In this document: one piece after another, positions 49,127 through 58,474 of the stretch
Numbering within the stretch: position 1 is the first letter of the stretch
Layout of the letters: each line of letters begins with the position of its first letter
From: Shewanella gaetbuli
GTDB lineage: Bacteria; Pseudomonadota; Gammaproteobacteria; Enterobacterales; Shewanellaceae
Assembly (NCBI RefSeq): GCF_023284065.1
Contig: NZ_JAKIKP010000011.1
Span: forward strand, 1 to 64,000
Direction: 5' to 3'
DNA length: 64,000 bases
Position numbers and translations under genes: made by a program
The notes under the pieces: model-generated
Seen by the model: only the letters and a program-made list of their open reading frames with translations
Databases searched by the model: none
What the model was told of the DNA's origin: nothing

Positions 49127-50110
49127 TGATGTGAGCTGGAACCTGCATTTAATAACGAAAACGGCAGATCCTCGATAACAGATCTCGAGGATGACGGTTG
49201 AGTACCTTCATCTGTTATCTCGGCAATACGCTATTTAATGCCATTCCGGCAATGGTTTGCGGGCCGGAAACTACATTATTTTATCCGTCATTCCGGCAAT
49301 GCTTGTGGGTCGGAAACTGCTTTATTTTATCCGTCATTCCGGTAATGCTTGTGAGCCGGAATCTGCATTCAACACCGAAAACGGCAGATCCTTGATAAAA
49401 GATCTCGAGGATGACGGTTGATAACCTTCATCTGTTATCTCGGCAATACGCTATTTAATGCCATTCCGGCAATGGTTTGTGGGCCGGAAACTACATTATT
49501 TTATCCGTCGTTCCGGTAATGCTTCTGATCCGGAATCTGCATTATTTTATCCGTCATTCCGGCAATGTTTGTGGGCCGGAATCTGCATTCAATAACGAAA
49601 ACGGCAGATCCTCGATAACAGATCTCGAGGATGACGGTTGAGTACCTTCATTCGTTGTTCCGGCAATACGCTAATTAATGTCATTCCAGTAATGTTTGTA
49701 GGCCGGAATCTGCTTTATTTTATCCGTCATTCCGGTAATGCTTGTGGGCCGGAAACTGCATTCAACAGCGAAAACACAGATCCTCGATAACAGATCTCGA
49801 GGATGACGGTCGAGTCCCTTCATTCGTTGTTCCGGCAATACGCTAATTAATGTCATTCCAGTAATGTTTGTAGGCCGGAAGCAGCATTATTTTATCCGTC
49901 ATTCCGGTAATGCTTGTGGGCCGGAATCTGCATTCAACAGCGAAAACAGCAGATCCTCGATAAAAGATCTCGAGGATGACGGTCGAGTACCTTCATTCAT
50001 TGTTCCGGCAATACGCTAATTAATGTCATTCCAGTAATGTTTGTAGGCCGGAATCTGCTTTATTTTATCCGTCATTCCGGTAATGTTTGTGGGCCGGAAT
50101 CTACTTTGTT
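49127..50110. repeat. nested array of palindromic (REP-like) repeats in five higher-order units
   Basis: About 980 bp without genes. Two modules alternate. Module A is a hairpin with ATCCTCGA...TCTCGAGGAT inside CAGATCCTCGATAACAGATC. Module B is a REP-like hairpin TTCCGG...CCGGAA (CGTCATTCCGGTAATGCTTG, then TGGGCCGGAATCTGC). Units start at about 49156, 49376, 49596, 49769 and 49941: period 220 bp for the first two (A plus three B) and 172-173 bp for the last three (one B fewer). A related locus lies at 54.6-54.95 kb. Confidence 0.92.
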
Positions 50111-50151
50111 CAATTCGTTGCTATAAATAAACGTGATAAAGGTTCAGATAC

Positions 50152-50182
50152 AAAAATGCCGCTAATAATAGCGGCATTTTTC
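50152..50182. terminator. rho terminator
   Basis: AAAAATGCCGCTA-ATAA-TAGCGGCATTTTT: a long perfect stem with A and T runs on both sides, 24 bp past the minus-strand rho stop. Also able to stop transcription arriving from the repeat array. Confidence 0.93.
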
Positions 50183-50205
50183 AACTAACTAATCAAAATT
50201 AAAGA

Positions 50206-51471
50206 TTATGATTTAGCGCGTTTCATTGCAGTGAAGAACTCATCGTTAGTTTTGGTCATAGCCAATTTATCGATAAGGAATTCCATACCTGACACTTCAT
50301 CCATTGGGTTAAGGATTTTACGTAAAATCCACATTTTCTGAAGTTCATCCGGAGTAGTAAGCTTTTCTTCACGACGAGTACCAGAGCGATTAAAGTCGAT
50401 CGCTGGGAATACACGTTTTTCAGCAGCTTTACGAGAAAGGTGTAACTCTTGGTTACCTGTACCTTTAAATTCTTCGTAAATTACTTCATCCATCTTAGAG
50501 CCAGTTTCAACCAATGCAGTAGCAATAATGGTTAAGCTGCCACCGTGTTCAATGTTACGTGCAGCACCAAAGAAACGCTTTGGACGATGTAATGCGTTAG
50601 CATCAACACCACCGGTTAACACTTTACCTGATGAAGGAATTACCGTGTTATAAGCACGAGCTAGACGGGTGATCGAGTCAAGTAAAATGACCACGTCTTT
50701 CTTGTGTTCAACTAAACGCTTGGCTTTTTCAATTACCATTTCAGCAACTTGTACGTGACGGCTAGCAGGCTCGTCGAAGGTTGAAGCAATAACTTCACCT
50801 TTTACCATGCGTTGCATTTCGGTCACTTCTTCAGGACGTTCGTCAATAAGCAATACCATTAACACCACTTCTGGGTTGTTGTAGGTAATACTTTGCGCCA
50901 TGTTTTGCAGTAATAAGGTTTTACCGGCTTTTGGCGGTGCAACAATCAAACCACGTTGACCTTTACCAATTGGCGAGCATAAATCCAAAATACGTGAAGT
51001 GATATCTTCAGTAGAACCGTTACCTCGTTCCATGCGTAAACGTTCTTCTGCATGTAATGGAGTTAAGTTTTCAAACAGAATTTTGTTACGTGAGCTTTCT
51101 GGCTTATCAAAGTTAACTTCAGCAACTTTTAATAAGGCAAAATATCTTTCGCCTTCTTTTGGTGGGCGGATTTTACCAAAAATGGTGTCACCGGTGCGCA
51201 TGTTAAAGCGACGAATTTGACTTGGTGATACATAAATATCATCAGGTCCAGCAAGGTAAGAACCATCAGAGCTACGTAAGAATCCAAATCCATCTTGAAG
51301 GATTTCTAATACGCCACCACCAAAGATATCTTCTCCGCTTTTTGCGTGAGCTTTTAAAATTGAGAAAATGATATCTTGCTTTCGAGTACGTGCCATGTTG
51401 TCAAGTTTCATGCTTTCAGCAAGAGAAACGAGATCTGATATAGACGTGTTTTTTAATTCTGTTAAATTCAT
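50206..51471 (-). CDS. rho: transcription termination factor Rho
   Basis: Hexameric RNA-dependent ATPase that ends transcription; 421 residues. I start it at 51471 ([15 protein letters not shown]), as in E. coli; the frame opens 17 codons earlier. An N-terminal OB-type RNA domain ([17 protein letters not shown]), P-loop APPKAGKT, Walker [18 protein letters not shown]-loop and R-loop ([18 protein letters not shown]) are all conserved. The long leader between trxA and rho (51472-51685) may carry autoregulatory termination, but I found no clear leader peptide. Confidence 0.97.
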   Translation of the reverse strand: MNLTELKNTSISDLVSLAESMKLDNMARTRKQDIIFSILKAHAKSGEDIFGGGVLEILQDGFGFLRSSDGSYLAGPDDIYVSPSQIRRFNMRTGDTIFGKIRPPKEGERYFALLKVAEVNFDKPESSRNKILFENLTPLHAEERLRMERGNGSTEDITSRILDLCSPIGKGQRGLIVAPPKAGKTLLLQNMAQSITYNNPEVVLMVLLIDERPEEVTEMQRMVKGEVIASTFDEPASRHVQVAEMVIEKAKRLVEHKKDVVILLDSITRLARAYNTVIPSSGKVLTGGVDANALHRPKRFFGAARNIEHGGSLTIIATALVETGSKMDEVIYEEFKGTGNQELHLSRKAAEKRVFPAIDFNRSGTRREEKLTTPDELQKMWILRKILNPMDEVSGMEFLIDKLAMTKTNDEFFTAMKRAKS

Positions 51472-51628
51472 GTGTGGGAGTCTTGTTTTACGCAACAAAT
51501 GCTTACCGCAATCAATCAGCAAGGGTTTTGTACATAAATAATGATTGATAAACGAGAAGAGGTTTAATTGAAAAAATCTGCGAATAAAGTTAACACTATC
51601 TGATGCGGACGTCCAGAAATTTAGATGG

Positions 51629-51664
51629 AAAATGGCACAAATTGTTTAAAACTTGTGCCATTTC
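51629..51664 (-). terminator. terminator of trxA
   Basis: 11-bp stem AAATGGCACAA/TTGTGCCATTT with a 12-nt loop, just beyond the trxA stop on the minus strand; the tail is short (TTTTCC). Confidence 0.75.
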
Positions 51665-51685
51665 TCATTTCATTGGCGCTTAAAA

Positions 51686-52012
51686 TTAAATTTGTGCGTC
51701 AATAAATTCTTTAAGCTGAGTTTTTGATAATGCGCCAACTTTAGTTGCCACTAACTCACCCGCTTTAAACATTAATAGCGTAGGGATACCACGAACACCG
51801 TATTTCGCTGGAGAAATGTTGTTTTGGTCAACATTCAATTTCGCTACAGTTACCTTGCCAGCATACTCTTGCGCAACGTCATCTAAAATTGGGGCAATCA
51901 TTTTACAAGGACCACACCACTCAGCCCAGAAATCGACTAATACAGGAATGTCAGACTTTAAGACGTCGTTTTCGAAGCTGTCGTCGCTTAGGTATACTAT
52001 TTTATCGCTCAT
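51686..52012 (-). CDS. trxA: thioredoxin 1
   Basis: Cytoplasmic disulfide reductant, 108 residues from the ATG at 52012 (GGAG 9 nt upstream; the frame opens at 52036). Active site W32-C33-G-P-C36 and cis-Pro loop RGIPTLLMF are canonical. Upstream of rho on the same strand, as in enterics, with its own terminator. Confidence 0.97.
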   Translation of the reverse strand: MSDKIVYLSDDSFENDVLKSDIPVLVDFWAEWCGPCKMIAPILDDVAQEYAGKVTVAKLNVDQNNISPAKYGVRGIPTLLMFKAGELVATKVGALSKTQLKEFIDAQI

Positions 52013-52174
52013 GTTGTTCTCCAGATTTGGTTCCATTGCTAGTTTATTAATGGCTTACCATGTATATTGGGTTAGTTGAAAAGCTTTTCAAGTGACCGTG
52101 TAATTATCCGCAAATTAATATTTGCCATTATACGCAGGGCATTTTCAGTTTGAAATAACTGAAAAAACTGTCTT

Positions 52175-52259
52175 AGAGCTTCTCAGTGCTTAATTATTTT
52201 AAGTAAATTATTGAAATTTATTTACAATTATTAAAAATAATTAAGCAGTGAGGTGCTCT
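52175..52259. repeat. large imperfect inverted repeat in the trxA-rhlB gap
   Basis: 26-bp arms (52175-52200 and 52234-52259) with three mismatches around a 33-bp AT-rich loop: AGAGC-CTCA-TGCTTAATTATTTT against its complement. It could be a small MITE remnant or an RNA hairpin in the rhlB leader. The rest of the 315-bp divergent gap contains the promoters of trxA and rhlB. Confidence 0.75.
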
Positions 52260-52351
52260 GAAATTTGCCTATATTATAGGAACGGATAATTAATGAAGCT
52301 ATTTCAAACGATCGTATCTTTTTTTGCAACCCTTACTAGTATGCTGGTGCC

Positions 52352-53656
52352 ATGAGCCAAACACATTTATCTACCCAAAAGTTCGCTGACTTTCCACTGC
52401 AAGATGCAGTTTTATCAGCTCTGCAAGAAAACGGTTTTGAGTTTTGTACTCCAATTCAAGCCCTTTCATTACCTATTTTATTACAAGCCAAGGATATTGC
52501 CGGCCAAGCACAAACGGGTACCGGTAAAACCATGGCATTTCTTGTTGCAACCTTTAATCACCTATTAACGGTTGCCGCGCCAGAAGGCCGTAAAAATACC
52601 GAACCTCGTGCCATTATTATGGCGCCCACTCGTGAGCTTGCTATTCAAATTGCTAAAGACGCAAATTTGTTGGCTAAGCATACTGGGCTGAAAGTCGGCA
52701 TTGTTTATGGTGGCGAAAGTTACGAAACTCAACGCGAAGTATTAGATAAAGGCGTTGATATTCTGATTGGTACTACCGGCCGTATTATTGATTATGTTCG
52801 CCAAGGGGTGATCAGCTTAAATCATATACAAGCTGTGGTATTGGATGAAGCTGATCGTATGTTCGATTTAGGCTTTATTAAAGATATTCGGTTTTTGTTC
52901 CGTCGTATGCCAGATGCAAATACACGCTTAAATATGCTGTTTTCTGCGACGTTATCAATGAAAGTGCAAGAGCTAGCTTATGATCATATGAATGATCCTG
53001 AAAAAGTTGAAATTGCGCCGTTAGAAAAAACCTCTAAAAATATTAAAGAAGAAATCTTCTATCCGTCGATGGAAGATAAAATGCGTTTATTACTGACGCT
53101 AATTGAAGAAGATTGGCCTGAAAAAGCCATTGTTTTTTCAAACACCAAGCATAGCTGTGAGAAATTATGGTCGTACTTGGAAGGTGACGGACACCGTGTT
53201 GGTTTATTAACCGGTGACGTGCCACAGAAAAAACGTATACGCATTTTAGAGCAATTTACTTCGGGACAACTAGATATCTTAGTCGCGACCGATGTGGCTG
53301 CTCGCGGGTTACATATTTCTGATGTGTCTCATGTATACAACTATGATTTACCTGATGATTGCGAAGATTATGTTCACCGAATTGGTCGAACTGGTCGTGC
53401 AGGTGCGAAAGGTGTTTCAGTGAGTTTTGCATGTGAAGAATATGCATTGAATTTACCTGCAATTGAAAGCTATATTACGCATTCAATCCCAGTAACAAAC
53501 TATGATCGTGAAGCACTGTTAGACGATATTCCGCCTCCAGTTCGTATTCACCGTAAGCATCCTTCAACTCGCACCCGTGACGGTGCTAATAAAGGTGCAC
53601 ATAGAAGTGGTGGCAATAGTCGTCCACCGCGTCACAGGACTCGTAGACACTCATAA
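52352..53656 (+). CDS. rhlB: ATP-dependent RNA helicase RhlB
   Basis: DEAD-box helicase that unwinds mRNA for the RNase E degradosome; 434 residues. Q motif ([14 protein letters not shown] and [14 protein letters not shown]), [20 protein letters not shown] in [16 protein letters not shown], and [10 protein letters not shown]. The Arg/His-rich tail ([14 protein letters not shown]) is the RNase E- or RNA-binding part. There is no convincing Shine-Dalgarno before the ATG. gppA starts immediately after its stop. Confidence 0.96.
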   Translation: MSQTHLSTQKFADFPLQDAVLSALQENGFEFCTPIQALSLPILLQAKDIAGQAQTGTGKTMAFLVATFNHLLTVAAPEGRKNTEPRAIIMAPTRELAIQIAKDANLLAKHTGLKVGIVYGGESYETQREVLDKGVDILIGTTGRIIDYVRQGVISLNHIQAVVLDEADRMFDLGFIKDIRFLFRRMPDANTRLNMLFSATLSMKVQELAYDHMNDPEKVEIAPLEKTSKNIKEEIFYPSMEDKMRLLLTLIEEDWPEKAIVFSNTKHSCEKLWSYLEGDGHRVGLLTGDVPQKKRIRILEQFTSGQLDILVATDVAARGLHISDVSHVYNYDLPDDCEDYVHRIGRTGRAGAKGVSVSFACEEYALNLPAIESYITHSIPVTNYDREALLDDIPPPVRIHRKHPSTRTRDGANKGAHRSGGNSRPPRHRTRRHS

Positions 53657-54583
53657 ATGCAACAAGTAGCTAAACCACCGTATGCAGCCATCACATTAGG
53701 CTCTAATAGCTTTAATATGCTGGTTGCACATACTGTCGCGGGCAAACCGCACATTATTGCTAAATATAAGCGTAAAGTTCGCCTTGCTGAAGGTATTGGC
53801 GAAAACGGTATGCTGTCTGACGATGTGATGCAGCGTGGTTTAGATTGCTTGGCGATGTTCCAACAAATGCTGCAACAGCATCAAATTCATGCCGACGACG
53901 TCGCGATTATTGCTACGGCCACCTTAAGAGTGATTGCTAATGCGGAACTCTTTCAACAAAAAGCTTTTACTATTCTTCCATATCCTATTGAAATAATTAG
54001 TGGTTTGCGTGAGGCAGAACTGATATATCAAGGTATGGTGGCAACAACGCCTGGTGCTGGAAAGCGCTTAGTTATTGATATTGGTGGCGCTAGTACAGAA
54101 TTTATTGTGGGCGAAGGTTGTAAGGTACGGTTTAAAACCAGCGTACCTATGGGCGGAGTGTTATTTAATCAGCAATATTTTGCTCAAGCGCCATTTTCTT
54201 TAGATAATTTTACTCGCGCAAAACAGGCTGTATCTGATGCATTGGCGGATAACCTTGTTACGTTAAAGCAGTTAGGGTGGGATAGTGTTCTGGGCGCATC
54301 AGGTGTGGTGCAGTCAGTGGTTTGTTTACTCAAAGCCCGTCAACAGGCACCAGTTATAACGCTCGCGGTATTAACCGGTTTACGAGATGAGGTATTGGCT
54401 CAGTCTGATATGCAGCTTTCAGATATTAAGGGCCTTAATGCAGAACAAGCGCCTACATTTTCTTCTGGTATCGCCATCTTGTTGGCATTGTTTGAGTTGT
54501 TATCTATCGAACAACTGCACATTGCAGGTGGCGCATTACGCGAAGGCGTATTACAAACCTTGGCGGATAAACAGCGCTTCTAA
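53657..54583 (+). CDS. gppA: Ppx/GppA family phosphatase, short form
   Basis: 308 residues with only the N-terminal ASKHA-fold domain of exopolyphosphatase/pppGpp phosphatase: ITLGSNSFNMLV, YKRKVRLAEGIGENG, IDIGGASTEFIVG and GASGVVQSV. E. coli GppA (about 494 aa) has an extra HD-like C-terminal domain that is missing here; this is the ordinary short form, not a truncation, as the last helix and stop look normal. The ATG directly abuts the rhlB stop (zero spacing), giving coupled translation. Substrate (polyphosphate or pppGpp) is undecided. Confidence 0.9.
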   Translation: MQQVAKPPYAAITLGSNSFNMLVAHTVAGKPHIIAKYKRKVRLAEGIGENGMLSDDVMQRGLDCLAMFQQMLQQHQIHADDVAIIATATLRVIANAELFQQKAFTILPYPIEIISGLREAELIYQGMVATTPGAGKRLVIDIGGASTEFIVGEGCKVRFKTSVPMGGVLFNQQYFAQAPFSLDNFTRAKQAVSDALADNLVTLKQLGWDSVLGASGVVQSVVCLLKARQQAPVITLAVLTGLRDEVLAQSDMQLSDIKGLNAEQAPTFSSGIAILLALFELLSIEQLHIAGGALREGVLQTLADKQRF

Positions 54584-54610
54584 TCTGCCATTTTAGCAAT
54601 GCATCCGTTA

Positions 54611-54744
54611 CGTCATTTCAACAATGTACCCATTACGTTATTTCAACAATGCTCCCACTACGTCATTTCAGTAACGCTCCCAATACGTCATTTCACCGAT
54701 ACCTCAATCACGTCATTTCAGCAAAGCTTGTGGGCTGAAATCTG
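54611..54744. repeat. 25-bp tandem repeat merging into a palindromic repeat relative
   Basis: CGTCATTTCA-type units begin at 54611, 54636, 54661, 54686 and 54711, an exact 25-bp period with variable tails. The last unit turns into a hairpin TTTCAG...CTGAAA (54715-54740) homologous to module B at 49-50 kb. Next, 54769-54791 (CCCTCGA...TCGAGGG) is a relative of module A. Confidence 0.85.
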
Positions 54745-54801
54745 CTTTTTGGGACTTAAGGCAGTAGACCCTCGATAAGAGATCTCGAGGGTGACGATTA
54801 G

Positions 54802-54948
54802 TTGGATTCGAGGGTGACGGCAGTTTGGATTCAAGGGTAACGGCAGTTTGGATTCGAGGGTGACGGCAGTTTGAATTCAAGGGTGACGGTTGCTTGGATT
54901 CAAGAGTGAAGGTTGTTTGGGTTCGAATGTGACGAAGTGGGGGGGGGG
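54802..54948. repeat. 23-bp tandem repeat, six copies, ending in a G10 tract
   Basis: Units TTGGATTCGAGGGTGACGGC plus three bases start at 54802, 54825, 54848, 54871, 54894 and 54917. Identity decays toward the right. A run of ten G (54939-54948) follows. A minus-strand open frame across it is only a by-product of the repeat. Confidence 0.88.
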
Positions 54949-54977
54949 AACTTATGGTTGTCATAATCATTGGGCAT

Positions 54978-55020
54978 AAAAAAACGTACAGACCATTATC
55001 GATGGTGTGTACGTTTTTTT
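54978..55020. terminator. bidirectional terminator between gppA region and the thioredoxin-like gene
   Basis: AAAAAAACGTACA/TGTACGTTTTTTT stem with an inner ACCAT/ATGGT helix. It serves the minus-strand gene ending at 55057. A small inverted repeat TCGACAT/ATGTCGA (55022-55041) lies next to it. Confidence 0.88.
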
Positions 55021-55056
55021 ATCGACATTATTCAATGTCGACAAGGGTAGCAAAAT

Positions 55057-55608
55057 TTATTTTAAAATCTTAACTAAATCAGCTTCTAGTGACACCTCTG
55101 GACGTTCTACTATACGGCCGATTTCTTCACCTTTTTGTTGAATAATAAAGGTTGGAATTCGGGTGAACTCGTAGTTTGCGGCTAAGCCTTCAGGGTCTTG
55201 CTTAGCACGGTCAACACCGATATAGGTCACGCTGATATTCGGGTTGTTAGCCTCTTCGATTAAACGCATGAAACGAGGGGTTTCACGGTGGCAGTCTGGG
55301 CACCATGTACCAATAATAACTACAATTTCAGTTGGTTGTGAAATTTGCTTTAGTGCAGCAATTTGCTCTGCATCAGTGGTGTAGTTTTGGTACTCTTGGG
55401 CATAGCCTGGTAAATCTTTTTCTAGTGCTTCAGTCGTTACAATACCGGTCATAATCACTTCTTGTTTCTCCTCGCCACATGTAGCCATAAAGCCTTGCGA
55501 CTCTTCTTCAAATCCACAGCCACTATTTGCAAAAGCTGGTGCAACAAGTAACTGACTACCAAAAATAAGTGCGCTGGTGGCAAATAATGTTTTAACGCTA
55601 TTGTGCAT
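55057..55608 (-). CDS. periplasmic thioredoxin-family protein (CPDC active site)
   Basis: 183 residues with a signal peptide (cleavage after APAFA or nearby). Thioredoxin-like fold with C103-P-D-C106 (IGTWCPDCHRETPRF) and cis-Pro strand TRIPTFIIQ. Two further Cys in the N-terminal mature part (SGCGF, ATCGEE) may form a structural disulfide. It probably reduces or exchanges disulfides in the periplasm; relatives include TlpA/ResA-like proteins. A lone gene; substrate unknown. Confidence 0.85.
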   Translation of the reverse strand: MHNSVKTLFATSALIFGSQLLVAPAFANSGCGFEEESQGFMATCGEEKQEVIMTGIVTTEALEKDLPGYAQEYQNYTTDAEQIAALKQISQPTEIVVIIGTWCPDCHRETPRFMRLIEEANNPNISVTYIGVDRAKQDPEGLAANYEFTRIPTFIIQQKGEEIGRIVERPEVSLEADLVKILK

Positions 55609-55947
55609 GATAAAGCCTCGATGAAGAAGAAAAAAGATAGCTGGCTTATATAAGCATGGCGGTTATTACCTGTTAAGTATTAACTGTTGCTGATGTTAGC
55701 TTGATCACTAATTGCATGACTATTTTGCCGATTTTTGAGAGTTAGCGCAGGACGAAACCTATAAATGAATAACCTAAAGTAACTGCCCCATTCTTGAGGA
55801 CTTTTTAAGGTGTTATTGGCTGTTTGAATGATTGATTGATGCGTTGTTAATAGCAATGGAGGGTTTGATCCATCAAATACGATTGTGGAATTAATGAATT
55901 GGCCTTTAATCTAGCGTTATTGAAATGGTTAACGACACGAGTAAAAC

Positions 55948-56364
55948 ATGAAAAAAAGTATTTTAGCGTTAATGATGGTATCAGCTTGCTTCTCTACAGT
56001 GGCGAATGCCAACCCAAGTGAATACCAGCAAGAAATTGATTTAGATATGGCACAACTCACTCAAGTTGATGCACAAGTTTTTGTTGTTGAAGAAGTTGAT
56101 CAAGACCATGTACAACTTTCTGCCCACGTAGAAACTGAGTTTAGTGAAGTTTATATTTCTAAACAACAAGCACATGAGTTAGGCCTAGAGAAATCAGCAC
56201 ACTTTCATGTGGGTGGTAAAGCCAACATTGTTTCTCTGGCTGAGGCTATTGCGCTGAAGATTAGACAAGACGACCCAACATTTTTCTCAGTGGAAATGTA
56301 TCGACAATATAACCGTGTAAACGACACACATATTTTTGCTGCCAAAGTCATTGAGTATAAGTAA
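55948..56364 (+). CDS. small periplasmic protein, unknown (possibly YdgH/BhsA-like)
   Basis: 138 residues with a clear signal peptide (MKKSILALMMVSACFSTVANA). The C-terminal region (SLAEAIALKIRQDDPTFFSV and IFAAKVIEYK) has the helix-then-two-strands pattern of YdgH/BhsA/McbA-like stress proteins, a tentative resemblance. The gene's upstream and downstream flanks are found again in the 280-bp repeats downstream, implying that extra copies of the gene once existed. The upstream gap 55609-55947 holds its promoter and nothing else I can name. Confidence 0.75.
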   Translation: MKKSILALMMVSACFSTVANANPSEYQQEIDLDMAQLTQVDAQVFVVEEVDQDHVQLSAHVETEFSEVYISKQQAHELGLEKSAHFHVGGKANIVSLAEAIALKIRQDDPTFFSVEMYRQYNRVNDTHIFAAKVIEYK

Positions 56365-56990
56365 CCCCTTTCATAGTTCTCATCTCCCTTTGCCGAGTTA
56401 ATTACTCGGCTTTTTTTTGGCTAAAATTGGCCACAACAAACGGTTCAGATATTTTGATGGATTGAGTCCGCCATAAGCGATTATCGGGTTTTTAAATTTG
56501 GCGGTATTCTAGCGTTATTGAAATGGTTAATGACAAAGCAAGAGTACTGGTTACCCCATCAACTCATGTTTTACTGGCAAAGTAACAACAGTAGGGTGAA
56601 TTATCTTCACTGCTATTTTTAATACTTAACCAGAGGTTAATCGACCCCTTTCATAGTTCTCATCTCCCTTTGCCGAGTTAATTACTCGGCTTTTTTTTGG
56701 CTAAAATTGGCCACAACAAACGGTTCAGATATTTTGATGGATTGAGTCCGCCATAAGCGATTATCGGGTTTTTAAATTAAGCGGTATTCTAGCGTTATTG
56801 AAATGGTTAATGACAAAGCAAGAACACTGGTTACCCCGCCAACTTTTTGTTTTGCTGGAAAAGTAACAAAAGTAGGGTGAATTATCTTCACTGCTATTTT
56901 GAATACTCAACCAGAGGTTAATCGACCCCTTTCATAGTTCTCATCTCCCTTTGCCGAGTTAATTACTCGGCTTTTTTTTGGCTAAAATTT
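56365..56990 (+). repeat. 280-bp tandem repeat (2.2 copies) made of the terminator and promoter of the preceding gene
   Basis: Copies start at 56365, 56645 and 56926 (third partial). Each begins with CCCCTTTCATAGTTCTCATC and the terminator hairpin GCCGAG/CTCGGC with T8 (56392-56418, 56672-56698, 56953-56979). Each full copy then has TCTAGCGTTATTGAAATGG, which also lies just upstream of the 55948 gene. Thus each unit is 3' flank plus 5' flank with the coding part missing. Confidence 0.9.
56392..56418 (+). terminator. Rho-independent terminator of the 55948 gene (first of three copies)
   Basis: GCCGAG-TTAATTA-CTCGGC-TTTTTTTT, 28 nt after the stop. Confidence 0.92.
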
Positions 56991-56999
56991 GCCAAAAAA

Positions 57000-57042
57000 A
57001 ATCCCTGCGAAACTTTGCTTCAGCAAATAGTGCAGGGACTTT
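57000..57042 (-). terminator. terminator of purD
   Basis: On the minus strand, GTCCCTGCACTATTTGC...GCAAA...GCAGGGAT with a T8 tail, 45 bp beyond the purD stop. Confidence 0.85.
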
Positions 57043-57087
57043 ATTATTCAGTGAAAGCTAAATAAAGATGAAATTAATCTTTAGGGA

Positions 57088-58389
57088 TTATGCTTTACCT
57101 TGTTCGCGGGCAATTGCACGGTAAGCAATGTCTGTACGGAAGTAAACGTCGTCCCAATGGATAGCCTCAACTAAGCCGTAAGCTGCTTTTTGAGCCTCGG
57201 TTACCGTATTGCCTAACGCGGTTGCACACAGTACGCGTCCACCACTTGTGACAATGTGGCCGTCTTTTTCTGCGGTGCCAGCATGGAAAACCTTGGCATT
57301 ATTATCGCCTAAGCTTAGTCCATCAATCACATCGTTTTTACGGTAAGCATCTGGGTAACCGCCTGCGGCTAATACCACTCCAACCGCAGCTCGGCTGTCA
57401 AATTCTGCCGTCACTTTGTCTAACTCACCACGAGTAGCGGCTAAGCAAAGCTCAACTAAATCAGATTGAAGGCGCATCATAATAGGTTGAGTCTCTGGGT
57501 CACCAAAACGGCAGTTGTATTCAAGTACTTTGGCGCTGCCGTCAGGAGAGATCATTAAGCCAGCATATAAGAAACCAGTATAAACATTGCCTTCAGCTGC
57601 CATACCATCAACCGTTGGACGAATAACATTAGCAATAGTCCAGTCATGTACGGTTTGGGTAACTACCGGAGCTGGAGAGTATGCTCCCATACCGCCAGTA
57701 TTTGGGCCATAGTCGCCATTGTCGCGTGCTTTGTGGTCTTGGCTAGATGCCATGGCTAGAATATTTTTACCATCAACCATCACAATAAAGCTAGCTTCTT
57801 CGCCTTTTAAAAATTCTTCAATAACCACACGAGAACCAGCATCACCAAACTTGTTTCCCGCTAGCATATCTTCAATGGCTGCGTCAGCTTCAGCTTGGTC
57901 TTGAGCGATAATCACTCCTTTACCTGCTGCTAAGCCGTCAGCTTTAATAACCACTGGGAAGCCAGTTTTATTGGTGAGTTCAACTGAATAGGCTTTAGCT
58001 GGCTCAATTTCAGTGAAGTTAGCGTAGTCGGCTGTTGGGATATTGTGGCGCGCTAAAAAATCTTTAGTAAAGGCTTTAGAAGACTCAAGTTGAGCAGCGC
58101 CTTTAGTCGGACCAAAAATAGCTAGGTTAGCGGCATTGAATGCATCAACAACCCCTAAAGATAATGGCACTTCAGGGCCAACAATGGTTAGCTCAACAGC
58201 ATTTTTTTGTGCAAATTCAACTAATTCTGCAATCGCTTCAACTTGAATGTTAACGTTTTCTAGTTTTGGTTCTAAGGCTGTGCCAGCATTCCCCGGTGCC
58301 ACAAAAACCGTATCAACTGTTGGTGATTGTGCTGCTTTCCATGCTAGGGCGTGTTCACGTCCGCCACCGCCAATTACAAGTACTTTCAT
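57088..58389 (-). CDS. purD: phosphoribosylamine-glycine ligase (GAR synthetase)
   Basis: Second step of purine synthesis: ATP-dependent joining of glycine to phosphoribosylamine. 433 residues, ATP-grasp fold. Visible: MKVLVIGGGGREHALAWK, GPEVPLSLGVVDAF, IKADGLAAGKGVIIA, NGDYGPNTGGMGAYSPAPV and EYNCRFGDPETQ. Downstream of purH on the same strand with 85 bp between them, as in other gammaproteobacteria (purHD). A hairpin in that gap may lower purD expression. Confidence 0.97.
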   Translation of the reverse strand: MKVLVIGGGGREHALAWKAAQSPTVDTVFVAPGNAGTALEPKLENVNIQVEAIAELVEFAQKNAVELTIVGPEVPLSLGVVDAFNAANLAIFGPTKGAAQLESSKAFTKDFLARHNIPTADYANFTEIEPAKAYSVELTNKTGFPVVIKADGLAAGKGVIIAQDQAEADAAIEDMLAGNKFGDAGSRVVIEEFLKGEEASFIVMVDGKNILAMASSQDHKARDNGDYGPNTGGMGAYSPAPVVTQTVHDWTIANVIRPTVDGMAAEGNVYTGFLYAGLMISPDGSAKVLEYNCRFGDPETQPIMMRLQSDLVELCLAATRGELDKVTAEFDSRAAVGVVLAAGGYPDAYRKNDVIDGLSLGDNNAKVFHAGTAEKDGHIVTSGGRVLCATALGNTVTEAQKAAYGLVEAIHWDDVYFRTDIAYRAIAREQGKA

Positions 58390-58436
58390 TGGTTCACCCC
58401 TAAAAATATCAAAATTAATTATGTTCTTATAACGAA

Positions 58437-58462
58437 AAAAGCAGCCTCATCGGGCTGCTTAT
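58437..58462 (-). terminator. intergenic hairpin between purH and purD
   Basis: AAGCAGCC-TCATCG-GGCTGCTT with six T on the minus-strand 3' side: a partial terminator inside the purHD operon. Confidence 0.75.
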
Positions 58463-58474
58463 TTCTAATGGTAT

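Noticed and set aside
49198..49395. Open frames inside the palindromic array (also 49671-49856)
   Set aside because: They exist only because of the repeat and have no ribosome sites.
49127..50110. CRISPR array
   Set aside because: Repeats are long, palindromic and nested without unique spacers; no cas genes nearby.
53657..54583. gppA as a truncated pseudogene
   Set aside because: Short Ppx/GppA forms of this length are normal in Shewanella-like genomes and the fold motifs are complete.
54713..54970. 85-residue minus-strand frame across the 23-bp repeats
   Set aside because: The translation is simply the repeat read through; low-complexity, no ribosome site.
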